This document shows positions 1 through 7,148 of a stretch of DNA of 9,264 nt, in pieces; position 1 is the first letter of the stretch, and the number at the start of each line of letters is the position of its first letter. The stretch comes from CAYJHC01 sp964370035 (GTDB lineage Bacteria > Bacillota > Clostridia > Peptostreptococcales > Anaerovoracaceae), in the NCBI GenBank assembly GCA_964370035.1, contig CAYJGT010000061.1, forward strand, positions 1-9,264, read 5' to 3'. A program made the translations under genes and the position numbers. Below the pieces are notes generated by a model. It ran no database searches. It was not told the origin of the DNA and saw nothing but the letters and a program-made list of their open reading frames with translations.

Positions 1-515
1 AGGTTCAATACCTATTAGACCTAAGAGCTTCAGGAGAAAACATCTGTGAGCCATTTGCTAAAAAGTACCCTTCAGCTAAGTTCTTTGCTGGACAAAGACC
101 TTGGGGCGTAAAAGCTGACCTTTATATCCCTTGTGCAACTCAAAATGAAATCAGACTTGAAGATGCTAAAGAAATCGTTGCTAATGGAGCTAAATTCGTT
201 TGCGAAGGTTCTAACATGGCTTCAACTAACGAAGCGATTGCATACCTTCAAGAAAATAGCATAGTAGTAGGCCCATCTAAAGCTGCTAACGCTGGTGGTG
301 TAGCTTGCTCTTGTATCGAAATGGGGCAAAACTCAGGAAAAACTGTATTCTCTTCAGAAGATGTACACAAGCAACTTGAGACTATTATGGTTGGTATCCA
401 CGATAGTTGTAAGAAAGCTTCAGAAGATTATGGATTTGGTTATAACCTAGTAGCTGGTGCAAACATTGCAGGCTTCCTAAAAGTTGCTGACGCTATGATG
501 GCACAAGGTGTTTAA
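1..515 (+). CDS. gdhA: NADP-type glutamate dehydrogenase, C-terminal part (5' end outside window)
   Basis: This is the last ~171 codons of a glutamate dehydrogenase, read in the frame beginning at base 3; the start lies left of the window. The enzyme interconverts 2-oxoglutarate plus ammonium and glutamate in the cytosol. Visible family signatures are FVCEGSNM followed by an NEA helix, the glycine-rich GPSKAANAGGVA stretch ahead of the EMGQNS segment, and the very C-terminal VAGANIAGFLKVADAM-AQGV block, all typical of the hexameric bacterial enzyme that usually uses NADP(H). The coenzyme preference is inferred from this family resemblance, because much of the nucleotide-binding fold is outside the window. 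The stop TAA is at 513-515, about 55 bases before a hairpin with a T run. An internal ATG at 216 is not a real start, since homology continues upstream to the window edge. Confidence 0.93.
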   Translation, partial: VQYLLDLRASGENICEPFAKKYPSAKFFAGQRPWGVKADLYIPCATQNEIRLEDAKEIVANGAKFVCEGSNMASTNEAIAYLQENSIVVGPSKAANAGGVACSCIEMGQNSGKTVFSSEDVHKQLETIMVGIHDSCKKASEDYGFGYNLVAGANIAGFLKVADAMMAQGV

Positions 516-561
516 TCTTATTGTGTAGATTCCAAGCCTTGAGAAAAATTTAAAAAATTAA

Positions 562-590
562 TTGTTTTTAGAACGGTCATGTGTTATACT
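562..590 (+). promoter_or_regulatory. Probable promoter of the acetate transporter gene, inside the gdhA hairpin
   Basis: An extended -10 box, TGTTATACT (582-590), lies in the loop of the 570-601 inverted repeat. A weak -35 match, TTGTTT (562-567), sits 17 bases upstream of TATACT. Transcription would start near 597, in the right arm of the repeat, so the transporter mRNA would not carry the whole hairpin. The box matches are seen directly; promoter activity is inferred. Confidence 0.6.
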
Positions 591-608
591 ATGACCGTTC
601 TGTTTTTT
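570..608 (+). terminator. Hairpin terminator after gdhA (also overlaps the next promoter)
   Basis: A perfect 11-bp inverted repeat, AGAACGGTCAT (570-580) and ATGACCGTTCT (591-601), has a 10-base loop and is followed by G and six T (603-608). This is the form of a Rho-independent terminator for gdhA. The loop carries a TATACT box, so the same palindrome may also work as DNA (an operator) for the downstream gene. Confidence 0.75.
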
Positions 609-636
609 ATTATTAACAACTTTAAGGGGGAAGAAA

Positions 637-1245
637 ATGTCACACAATTCACATTCGTTAGCTAATCCAACACCAATAGGGCTTTTCGGACTAGCGATGG
701 TAACTTTCGTTGCATCATCAGCAAAATTAGGAATAACTGATGGAACATCATTAATAATTCCATGGGCAATTTTCCTAGGAGCAGCGGCACAACTATACGC
801 ATCTATCGTAGATGCGAAACTAAACAATACTTTTGGAGCTACAGCATTCGCTGGATATTCATTTTTCTGGTTTTCAGTTGCTATGACTTGGGGCATCCAG
901 AACGGCATGTTTGGTGCAGAAATGCAAGCTAATGCTGACGTACACCAAATTGGATTTGCATATATTGGATATTTAATATTCTCTATTTATATGACAATTG
1001 GTGCATTAACTACAAACAAGAACTTATTCTTTATCTTCGTCCTAATTGACTTCTTATTTATCGGATTGTCATTAAGCACTTTAGGTATAATGGAGCATGA
1101 AATGCATATGCTAGCAGCTTATTCAGAGTTTGCAATTGCTTTACTAGGGTTCTATGGATCTGCATCATTTGTATTAGAAAGCGCTTATGGAAGAGTAATA
1201 CTTCCTGTTGGATCTGCTTTTATAAAGCCAGGTGCAAAATCTTAA
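637..1245 (+). CDS. satP: Acetate/succinate uptake transporter, GPR1/FUN34/YaaH (SatP) family
   Basis: A 202-residue integral membrane protein, the normal length for bacterial SatP/YaaH. The N-terminal family signature NPTPIGL is at residues 10-16. About six hydrophobic helices follow (roughly 14-34, 39-58, 67-88, 105-125, 128-149, 158-180), with the FAGYSFFWFS segment at 71-80. Characterised relatives move acetate, and in some cases succinate, across the cytoplasmic membrane with protons or as a channel; the exact substrate here is inferred. The ATG at 637 is preceded by AAGGGGG (624-630) at a 6-base spacing, and the family signature begins ten residues in, so the start is well supported. 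The gene has its own probable promoter (562-590) and a strong terminator 60 bases after its stop, suggesting a single-gene unit. An opposite-strand frame over 558-908 is a shadow. Confidence 0.9.
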   Translation: MSHNSHSLANPTPIGLFGLAMVTFVASSAKLGITDGTSLIIPWAIFLGAAAQLYASIVDAKLNNTFGATAFAGYSFFWFSVAMTWGIQNGMFGAEMQANADVHQIGFAYIGYLIFSIYMTIGALTTNKNLFFIFVLIDFLFIGLSLSTLGIMEHEMHMLAAYSEFAIALLGFYGSASFVLESAYGRVILPVGSAFIKPGAKS

Positions 1246-1304
1246 CCTAACTAATATATTATCATTACTATTTTACAAAACAGAAAACTAGAACATTAAA
1301 CTTA

Positions 1305-1343
1305 AAACGGAGTAAGGTGACGCCCTTACTCCGTTTATTTTAT
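1305..1343. terminator. Strong terminator between convergent satP and ddh
   Basis: A perfect 13-bp stem, AAACGGAGTAAGG (1305-1317) and CCTTACTCCGTTT (1324-1336), has a 6-base loop and then ATTTTATCTT on the plus strand. On the minus strand the stem is followed by TTTTAAGTTTAATG, so it probably ends both satP and the dapA-dapB-ddh transcript. The 96 bases between it and the ddh stop hold no other convincing terminator. Confidence 0.85.
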
Positions 1344-1439
1344 CTTGCCACTTCGACTGCTTTTTAATAGTTATCCTACAGGATTAGTTCTTTTCAGCTT
1401 TTCTACTCACTGGGTCTAGTTAATCTACTGCTCTCTTTC

Positions 1440-2402
1440 CTATAGCAACTCTTTCCATAACTGCACAGAACTCTTTGGCGATAAATATGCAGGTGCTACT
1501 TCTAAAGGTGTAATGCAACCAACAATACCTTCCTCTCTCATTCTATGTACTGCCCTGGCATAAGCAACTAATACACTTGCTGTAAACTTTGGATTTGATG
1601 GGAGTGTTAAAGAATACTCAATAACCCCCATTTCTCCACTAGTCAGAACTACTCCTCCATGGGCCATTTGACTATGATCTCTTTCCAATTCTTCTTTAGT
1701 AATAAAGTTCACAATAGTTTCATATTCATCAAAATAATTTTTCATTGTGACTATTTCTCTTGTTATTCTTTCTAAGTCAGCCCCCTCTTCTGCCACTACA
1801 AAACATTCTCTTTTATGCTTATCTTTTGTGTCAAAAATTGGTCTTTCTCCATTACGAACAGTCTGCAAAGCTTCTTCATTTGGAATTGTATACTGTTTTG
1901 CATCAAGTACTCCATCTATATGTCTAATAGCGTCGGATCTTCCTTGGCTTACTCCTTTCCCCCAAAAGGTATAGCTTACAGCCTCAGGGTCAATAGCTTC
2001 ATTATATAGCCTATTTATTGAAAATAAACCTGGATCCCAACCTGCAGAAATTAAGGCTAGCGTAGTTCCTTCCCTTGCAGAAAGGCCTACACTTCTATGG
2101 TGAAGATGAATGTTAGCATGTGTATCAAAGCTATCAACAACGTTAAAATGCTTCGCAAAGAAAGGTGTCTGTTCTACTAAATCAGTAGCACTTCCTCCAC
2201 ATAAGATCATTACATCAACTTCATCCTTCATCGATACAGCATCGCTCACATGGTAAACTGATGCCCCACTTTCCGGATTAATATCATTGGAAGATCTTCT
2301 TGTAAATATTCCTGCCAAGGTCATATCTTCCGCTTTACTTATTGCAGCTTCAACACCTCTCCCTAAATTTCCATAGCCTACAATCCCCACATTAATAGTC
2401 AT
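1440..2402 (-). CDS. ddh: meso-Diaminopimelate D-dehydrogenase
   Basis: A 320-residue protein, the family's usual length. It catalyses the NADPH-dependent reductive amination of tetrahydrodipicolinate (its open-chain form) with ammonium to meso-diaminopimelate, replacing the succinylase, acetylase or aminotransferase routes (EC 1.4.1.16). It matches the Corynebacterium glutamicum enzyme closely as I recall it: the Rossmann loop GYGNLGRG at 9-16, FTRR at 33-36 where the NADPH phosphate binds, VDSFDTH at 89-95, the GWDPGLFSINR block at 121-131, TFWGKGVSQGRSDA at 145-158, and the HKRECFVV and MAHGG segments (R198, H248) that line the substrate site. The ATG is preceded by AAGGAG (2408-2413) at a 5-base spacing. 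It lies 108 bases downstream of dapB with no convincing promoter or terminator in the gap, so it is probably the last gene of the riboswitch-controlled operon. The ammonium-fixing step fits the nearby gdhA in theme only. Confidence 0.95.
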   Translation of the reverse strand: MTINVGIVGYGNLGRGVEAAISKAEDMTLAGIFTRRSSNDINPESGASVYHVSDAVSMKDEVDVMILCGGSATDLVEQTPFFAKHFNVVDSFDTHANIHLHHRSVGLSAREGTTLALISAGWDPGLFSINRLYNEAIDPEAVSYTFWGKGVSQGRSDAIRHIDGVLDAKQYTIPNEEALQTVRNGERPIFDTKDKHKRECFVVAEEGADLERITREIVTMKNYFDEYETIVNFITKEELERDHSQMAHGGVVLTSGEMGVIEYSLTLPSNPKFTASVLVAYARAVHRMREEGIVGCITPLEVAPAYLSPKSSVQLWKELL

Positions 2403-2510
2403 GATTTCTCCTTGATTTCTTTTAATATTAATCTTCCTTCTAGCTTTTGGGTAACTTTCTATAAATGAACTTCTTTCCTCTTTATTCTCTCACCCTTATC
2501 GCTATACAAG

Positions 2511-3185
2511 CTAATTCCCCTTTCGAGTTTCCATCAGCTTCTTTCCTTCCATTAAGGCCCCTATAGCAAAGATACTTCTAGAAAATGCTCTATGTGTTAT
2601 TTCAATAGTTTCATCTACTCCTGCAATAACCACCGTATGTTCTCCCGGAATTGTCCCTCCTCTGAAGGAATGCGAGGTAATCTCTCTTCCGTCTCCAATA
2701 CTTTCCTCCAAATCTTCCTGAAGGGTAATCGCTGTGCCAGAAGGAGCATCTTTCTTTTGGCTATGATGCTTTTCTATTATTTCAATATGCCAATTCGGAT
2801 TCATTTCACTACCTACAAGTTTTAAAATTTCTCTCATTAGGTTTATACCCTGAGATGTGTTAGAGGTAAGAGTAATTGGAATCTCACTCATTGATTCCTG
2901 TATTTTACTTATATCTTCCTTCATCAGCCCAGTAGTCCCTATTAGAAGTGCCGTATTATTCTTTTTAGCAAACTCTAGCGCCTCTAAAGTTCCTTCTCTA
3001 TGTGAAAAATCTATTACCAAAACAGTATCCCACTCTACCATTATGCTTTTAGTTATTGAATCGAATGTATCTTCCGTATCCCTATCAATTTGGGCAATTA
3101 TACTAACATCTTCCATTGTTGAGGCCTGTTTAATAATTTCTTTTCCCATTTTTCCTTGGCTACCGTTTAAGACAATATTTATCAT
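2511..3185 (-). CDS. dapB: 4-Hydroxy-tetrahydrodipicolinate reductase
   Basis: A 224-residue cytosolic enzyme that reduces the DapA product to tetrahydrodipicolinate with NAD(P)H, the second committed step to diaminopimelate and lysine. Seen in order: the nucleotide-binding loop NGSQGKMG (7-14), IDFSHREGT (58-66), IGTTGL (82-87), and the family signature EKHHSQKKDAPSGTA (138-152). That signature holds the catalytic H140 and K144, equivalent to H159 and K163 of the E. coli enzyme. The C-terminal RGGTIPGEHTV and HRAFSRSIFAIGA segments complete the domain. At 224 residues it is shorter than E. coli DapB (273), with the loss in the N-terminal half between the glycine loop and IDFS; all active-site motifs are present. 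The ATG follows AAGGAGA (3195-3201), spaced 9 bases. The gene starts 20 bases after the dapA stop, so the two are clearly co-transcribed. Confidence 0.95.
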   Translation of the reverse strand: MINIVLNGSQGKMGKEIIKQASTMEDVSIIAQIDRDTEDTFDSITKSIMVEWDTVLVIDFSHREGTLEALEFAKKNNTALLIGTTGLMKEDISKIQESMSEIPITLTSNTSQGINLMREILKLVGSEMNPNWHIEIIEKHHSQKKDAPSGTAITLQEDLEESIGDGREITSHSFRGGTIPGEHTVVIAGVDETIEITHRAFSRSIFAIGALMEGKKLMETRKGN

Positions 3186-3205
3186 TTTCTAATATCTCCT
3201 TCACC

Positions 3206-4087
3206 TTAAATTATTCCATAATTTTTCATTTCAGTTTCAATTCTCTTCATAACTGCCTCTGAAGGTGGTGAAAGAGGTAGCTTATATTCTAACTCACAAA
3301 GACCCATTAAATTTAATGCAGCCTTAACAGGAATAGGATTTACATCTGCAAACATGGAGTCAATTACTGGCTTCATATCTAGTTGTAAATTCATGGCAGT
3401 TTGCAAGTCCCCTTCTAAAAAGCTTCTAGACATTCTTGCCGAATCTTTTGGTGCGATATTAGCAATAACCGATATAAACCCTTTTCCCCCAACACTCATT
3501 AAAGGAACTACCATATCATCATTACCAGAATAAACTGCAAAGTCATCTGGTGTAACCCTTGATATTTCTGCTACTTGAGCTATATCTCCGCTAGCCTCTT
3601 TTATTCCAACTATTTTTGGATGTTGCGCAAGTATAGCAACTGTCGCAGGCTCAATATTCACTCCAGTTCTTCCTGGAACAGAATAGAGCAAGCTAGGTAC
3701 CTCTGAGGCTTCAGCCGTTAAAGTAAAGTGTTCAATTAATCCTTGCTGGGAGCATTTGTTATAATATGGAGTCACAAGAAGGAGTGCATCAACCCCTGTT
3801 CTAGATATTTCTCTTGCTAGATTAATTCCGTGATTTGTGTCATTACTTCCAGCACCAGCTACCACTGGCACTCTTCCTGCTACAACCTGCACACAGAATC
3901 TGCTAACTTCAATTTGCTCTTCATCAGTTAAAGTAGATGCTTCTCCAGTTGTTCCTACAACAACTATCGCATCTATACCTTCTTCAATTTGCCAGTTAAT
4001 AAGTCTTTCGAATCCATCATAATCAACTGACCCATCACTTAAAAACGGAGTTACTATAGCTACTCCACAGCCTTCAAAAATTGCCAT
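3206..4087 (-). CDS. dapA: 4-Hydroxy-tetrahydrodipicolinate synthase
   Basis: A 293-residue TIM-barrel aldolase of the DHDPS/NAL family that condenses pyruvate with aspartate semialdehyde, the branch point to lysine and diaminopimelate. Visible catalytic elements are GTTGE (45-49, with the threonine of the proton relay), TPYYN (106-110), YSVPGRTG (135-142, carrying the relay tyrosine Y135 and substrate-binding R140), and the Schiff-base lysine K163 in GIKEAS. The ending NPIPVKAAL (250-258) is also typical. Length is as expected for the family. The ATG is preceded by AGGAGGT (4093-4099) at a 5-base spacing. It is the first gene of the operon and lies just behind a lysine riboswitch with an intrinsic terminator, so lysine should stop transcription before it. 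Allosteric feedback on the protein cannot be judged from sequence alone. Confidence 0.96.
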   Translation of the reverse strand: MAIFEGCGVAIVTPFLSDGSVDYDGFERLINWQIEEGIDAIVVVGTTGEASTLTDEEQIEVSRFCVQVVAGRVPVVAGAGSNDTNHGINLAREISRTGVDALLLVTPYYNKCSQQGLIEHFTLTAEASEVPSLLYSVPGRTGVNIEPATVAILAQHPKIVGIKEASGDIAQVAEISRVTPDDFAVYSGNDDMVVPLMSVGGKGFISVIANIAPKDSARMSRSFLEGDLQTAMNLQLDMKPVIDSMFADVNPIPVKAALNLMGLCELEYKLPLSPPSEAVMKRIETEMKNYGII

Positions 4088-4119
4088 TACTTACCTCCTA
4101 TGGTTTTAAAAAATAAATT

Positions 4120-4147
4120 AAAAAAAGTCACATCCTATCGATGCAAC
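4120..4147 (-). terminator. Riboswitch-controlled terminator ahead of dapA
   Basis: On the minus strand GTTGCATC (4147 to 4140), a 5-base loop GATAG and GATGTGAC (4134 to 4127) form an 8-bp stem with two G-T wobbles, followed at once by seven T (4126 to 4120). It lies between the lysine aptamer and dapA and is the OFF structure of the switch. Confidence 0.85.
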
Positions 4148-4168
4148 CTCAACCAAATGGCAAGTTTT

Positions 4169-4329
4169 CACCGATAGCTCCTCCAACATATTTGTTGGGA
4201 GTCTAAAGCATATTATTGCCTTAGCCCAGAAAACATCAGCGCCCTTAGTTTTCTTCGGCGATACTACCTTTTCTTAACTTCATTGGTTGCCACCTCTGCT
4301 AAGTACTTATTAGTAATCGCGCCTCTATC
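4169..4329 (-). promoter_or_regulatory. Lysine riboswitch (L-box) aptamer, leader of dapA-dapB-ddh
   Basis: Read on the minus strand from 4329, the leader shows the lysine aptamer signature in order: GATAGAGGCGCGA opening P1 and P2, AGTA and AGAGG in the P2 arm, ATCGCCGAAG at 4262-4253, the GGGCGCTGATG and CTGGGCTAAGG sides of the next arms (near 4244-4219), and the closing GGAGCTATC (4181-4173). P1 pairs GATAG (4329-4325) with CTATC (4177-4173). Directly downstream, CTATCGGTG (4177-4169) can instead pair over nine positions (one G-U) with CATCGATAG (4143-4135), which destroys the terminator. Lysine binding should stabilise P1, free the terminator and repress the operon. The recognition rests on the well-known consensus; the switch pairing is read from the sequence. 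Confidence 0.95.
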
Positions 4330-4346
4330 AACTTTTCATTAGATTT

Positions 4347-4375
4347 AGTATAGGGTTTAATTCCTCTTTTGTCAA
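4347..4375 (-). promoter_or_regulatory. Promoter of the dapA-dapB-ddh operon
   Basis: On the minus strand a perfect -35 TTGACA (4375-4370), an exact 17-base spacer and a -10 TATACT (4352-4347) predict a start near 4340, about ten bases before P1 of the lysine riboswitch. The position fits the leader exactly. Confidence 0.92.
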
Positions 4376-4526
4376 CATGTTTTTTAATATATATACATTT
4401 TTATTTGTATTGTTTATATTATTATGAGAATATTAGTTAATATTTTCCCCTTATACATCCAGTTTTAATTAAATTTATACAAACAAATTAATTCTATTCC
4501 AACCATCTACTATTATGAATATTACT

Positions 4527-4566
4527 AAAAAAAGAGAGTCGATAATCCGATTCTTTATCGTCTCTC
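4527..4566 (-). terminator. Terminator of the GGDEF operon
   Basis: On the minus strand GAGAG and CGATAA halves pair (4566-4562 with 4538-4534, and 4560-4555 with 4545-4540), with one T-T style mismatch between them and a 9-base loop. Seven T follow (4533-4527). It lies 54 bases after the stop of the second GGDEF gene. The AT-rich stretch between it and the dapA promoter (4376-4526) holds no gene that I can see. Confidence 0.85.
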
Positions 4567-4619
4567 ATAACTTATATTAAATTATACCTTCACACAACTC
4601 AATCCTGCTTCTCTTTAAT

Positions 4620-5870
4620 CTAATATTTTCTTCTATCATTTTGGCTTACTGTTGCGCGTTCCTTTTTATTCTTTTTCTTATATATATACATTTTTTTATC
4701 CGCAATATCAATTATTTCTTCCATCGAATATTTACATGGAGCCTTTATGTCTACTAGCCCATAGCTAATCGATGTTTCATATTCTTTTTTATATATTTCT
4801 TTTATCTTCTCAACTTCCTTACAACTTATCAAAACCTTTTGATTTACCGAATATTCATCGTCTTCTTCAATTACTGCAACAAACTCATCTCCGCCATATC
4901 TGAATACATTGTTAGAAGTAAAAATACTTTCCAATGTATCTGCTACAGATTTAATATAAAAATCACCTTCATTATGTCCATACCTATCATTTGCAAATTT
5001 AAGGCCATCAATATCAAAGAAGGCAAGAGAAAAATTCTTCCCGCTCTCAATACACTCTAACACTTTTTTCTCGGCTGCATTTCTTGTTAATAAATTTGTA
5101 CTGAAATCCATATCTTTATTTTCAAATATTTTTTTAATTTTAGCTTTTTTCTTTATTATCTCTTCTTCCATAATTTTGCTTCTTTGCTTATTCATTTGGT
5201 AATTTGAAAAGAGAGATGCTGCTATTAGTACTAATCCAAATCCGCTTATAGAAATTATTCCTGCCTGTAGATATAGTCTTGCAACTTCAAAATTTTGATT
5301 CTCAATATACACGGTATCTCTATTCACTAGCAAGAATAAAAGAACCAAAGCAAGAGAGCTAATAGCGAAAATCATACTTTCTTTATAACTAACTGCCAAT
5401 ATAACAATTTTCATTGGTAACAATTTTTCTAAAATAACCAAATATATTGCCATTCCAAAGTATCCTACAATACCAATTTTTACAACCATATCATAGTCAC
5501 TAACAATTATATGGACATTAGTATTTTCAATATAAGAAAATGATGCTATGGTTATCATTCTAATGGCGGATAAACAAATTACAAAACAACTAGTTCCAAA
5601 AAACGTAATTAAATTGTTACTTTTAAATACTATTTTAAACTCAATAAAAAGCACAAGTACATATATCAAAGTCATCACTGACTCTTTAATCAAGCCTACT
5701 CCTGGTAAATCTGCTGTTGCAACATATAACACATATAAGAAAGTATTAACTGTCAATATCACAATGAACACCGGGGTTTTAATTCTAATTAGTGTAAATA
5801 CTTTTCTTGCATACCAAAAAATCGCTATATTACATATCAAGAAAGCAAACGCTGATAAAAGTATCGTCAT
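4620..5870 (-). CDS. Membrane-bound diguanylate cyclase (7 TM + GGDEF)
   Basis: A 416-residue protein with about seven hydrophobic helices in the first half (roughly 2-20, 32-52, 62-82, 87-110, 128-148, 163-183, 202-222). A charged, probably coiled-coil linker follows (about 224-252), then a C-terminal GGDEF domain (about 253-400). The domain keeps the metal-binding FDIDGLKFANDRYGHNEGD segment (285-303) and an intact RYGGDEF (324-330), so it should be able to make cyclic di-GMP from two GTP. The RxxD inhibitory site expected five residues before GGDEF is absent (FTSN at 317-320). The tail after the domain is rich in lysine and arginine. The sensory half matches no family I can name. Its ATG overlaps the stop of the upstream GGDEF gene by 4 bp (ATGA), so translation is likely coupled. 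Catalytic competence is inferred from motifs only. Confidence 0.88.
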   Translation of the reverse strand: MTILLSAFAFLICNIAIFWYARKVFTLIRIKTPVFIVILTVNTFLYVLYVATADLPGVGLIKESVMTLIYVLVLFIEFKIVFKSNNLITFFGTSCFVICLSAIRMITIASFSYIENTNVHIIVSDYDMVVKIGIVGYFGMAIYLVILEKLLPMKIVILAVSYKESMIFAISSLALVLLFLLVNRDTVYIENQNFEVARLYLQAGIISISGFGLVLIAASLFSNYQMNKQRSKIMEEEIIKKKAKIKKIFENKDMDFSTNLLTRNAAEKKVLECIESGKNFSLAFFDIDGLKFANDRYGHNEGDFYIKSVADTLESIFTSNNVFRYGGDEFVAVIEEDDEYSVNQKVLISCKEVEKIKEIYKKEYETSISYGLVDIKAPCKYSMEEIIDIADKKMYIYKKKNKKERATVSQNDRRKY

Positions 5871-7030
5871 TTCACTTCACCTTCACTTTCATAATATTTA
5901 GTTTTCTGATTTCTCATAGCCCTATCTGCTAGCTCTAGCACATGTAGGCTACCCTTTTCTGCCATCTCTTTAGTCACCTTTACAAATCCAATACTCGCCG
6001 ACAGTTCAATTCTTTCTATAGAACTTCTTTGATAAAAATTGGTCATTATTCTTTCAATTATTATTTCTGCCACTCTTTCTTCCAAATCATTACAAATTAC
6101 CAAGATCTCGTCTCCACCGACCCTTCCGACATAATCTACTTCTCTAAAGTTTGACTTTATTATCTCAGCACCAGTTTTAAGATACTCATCACCAATCGAA
6201 TGTCCATAAGCATCATTTATTTCCTTAAGTTTATTAAGATCCGCAAAAAATACAACAAAAGGTTTATCGTAATCATTACAAATTGAATCCAAAGTTTTCA
6301 TCATATATTTTTTTGTATATACTCTTGTTAACCCATCTATTCTAATTGATTTTTCTAATAGAATTTCCTCTTCCGCCAATGCCTCCATTTCTTTTGACAG
6401 AGTCTCCACCTTTGCCTTATATTGTCCTATTTCCGTAAACTTCAATGAAAAGGCAAAAATATTGTAGTATAGAAAAAACAAAAATGTTGATAAAGAAAGC
6501 ATACATAACGTTACAATTTTAAAGTTACTTAATTCTTTAGCTATTCCAAAATTATGAATGAAAAAACCTATTAAAATTAATGTAAAAACAAGGAACACAA
6601 TATTAAATATCTTAGTTTTTTGAATAGCTTTAAACCTATTCGTATAAAATAGTCTCCAAAAAACACATACACTTCCAACAGCAAAAAAGGTGATTGTTAC
6701 AGGCAGTATTGCTATTTCTTCAACTCCAATTTCAAAATAACCATTTAAACTCATACTGTTTAATAGCAAGTAAAAGAAATAGAAATTGCAAATCATGTGA
6801 AATGCTAAAATTATACTCCAAAAAATCATCTGCTTGCTAACTACTGATTTAAAAATGAATTTTTGTTCAACAACCACAATAATCGCAATTAAAATCATAA
6901 AAATCAGGTCAATTTTTCCCCCTGTAATATATTTGCTCATAAAATTAATACCAACAATATTTATTACTAGAGAAATTGCCCAACTAATATTAGTTTTACT
7001 TGAACTTTCCCAAATCGATTTGCAAGTCAC
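5867..7030 (-). CDS. Membrane GGDEF protein with GGDEI motif and I-site (true start probably upstream at 7099)
   Basis: From the GTG at 7030 this reads as 387 residues: about six hydrophobic helices, a charged coiled-coil-like linker (198-226) and a GGDEF domain (229-380). The domain keeps ADLNKLKEINDAYGHSIGD (263-281), a product-inhibition site REVD (296-299), and the signature as GGDEI (305-309), where the last residue is isoleucine instead of phenylalanine. It is probably a diguanylate cyclase, but the altered motif means activity is not certain; it could instead be a c-di-GMP sensor through the I-site. The start is doubtful. GTG 7030 has no ribosome binding site, whereas a strong GGGAGG precedes an in-frame ATT at 7099-7097. 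Starting there adds 23 residues forming a seventh helix, matching the seven-helix layout of its operon partner. I give the conservative GTG boundary; the longer form (410 residues, to 7099) is the better guess. Confidence 0.8.
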   Translation of the reverse strand: MTCKSIWESSSKTNISWAISLVINIVGINFMSKYITGGKIDLIFMILIAIIVVVEQKFIFKSVVSKQMIFWSIILAFHMICNFYFFYLLLNSMSLNGYFEIGVEEIAILPVTITFFAVGSVCVFWRLFYTNRFKAIQKTKIFNIVFLVFTLILIGFFIHNFGIAKELSNFKIVTLCMLSLSTFLFFLYYNIFAFSLKFTEIGQYKAKVETLSKEMEALAEEEILLEKSIRIDGLTRVYTKKYMMKTLDSICNDYDKPFVVFFADLNKLKEINDAYGHSIGDEYLKTGAEIIKSNFREVDYVGRVGGDEILVICNDLEERVAEIIIERIMTNFYQRSSIERIELSASIGFVKVTKEMAEKGSLHVLELADRAMRNQKTKYYESEGEVK

Positions 7031-7096
7031 GAAAAAAGCACAATAGAAAGTTGCAAACGCTATAGATAATATTAAATCAAATTGTATTATGCTAAA

Positions 7097-7113
7097 AATT
7101 TTTTCTTCCTCCC
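7097..7113 (-). promoter_or_regulatory. Ribosome binding site pointing to an ATT start for the GGDEI gene
   Basis: On the minus strand GGGAGG (7113-7108) is followed by eight bases and then ATT (7099-7097), in frame with the 5867-7030 gene. An in-frame stop TAA at 7120-7118 bounds the frame. No ATG, GTG or TTG lies between the ribosome binding site and GTG 7030, and the intervening codons encode a hydrophobic segment beginning IFSIIQFDLILSIAFA. Confidence 0.6.
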
Positions 7114-7148
7114 AAAATTATTATTACACATATTGCATTATTATGTTG

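Noticed and set aside
558..908. Minus-strand frame of 116 codons opposite the transporter start
   Set aside because: It overlaps the signature region of a well-supported gene and a terminator/promoter, has no ribosome binding site and no recognisable protein features.
2403..2510. Separate promoter or second riboswitch ahead of ddh
   Set aside because: No paired -35/-10 boxes and no strong hairpin could be found in the 108-base gap, so ddh is treated as part of the dap operon.
4837..5901. Plus-strand frames at 4839-5060 and 5548-5901
   Set aside because: They are antisense shadows of the first GGDEF protein gene, with no ribosome binding sites and biased composition.
7114..7148. Cyclic di-GMP riboswitch in the leader of the GGDEF operon
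   Set aside because: The leader from the predicted start to the ribosome binding site is only about 30 bases and shows none of the GEMM core motifs.
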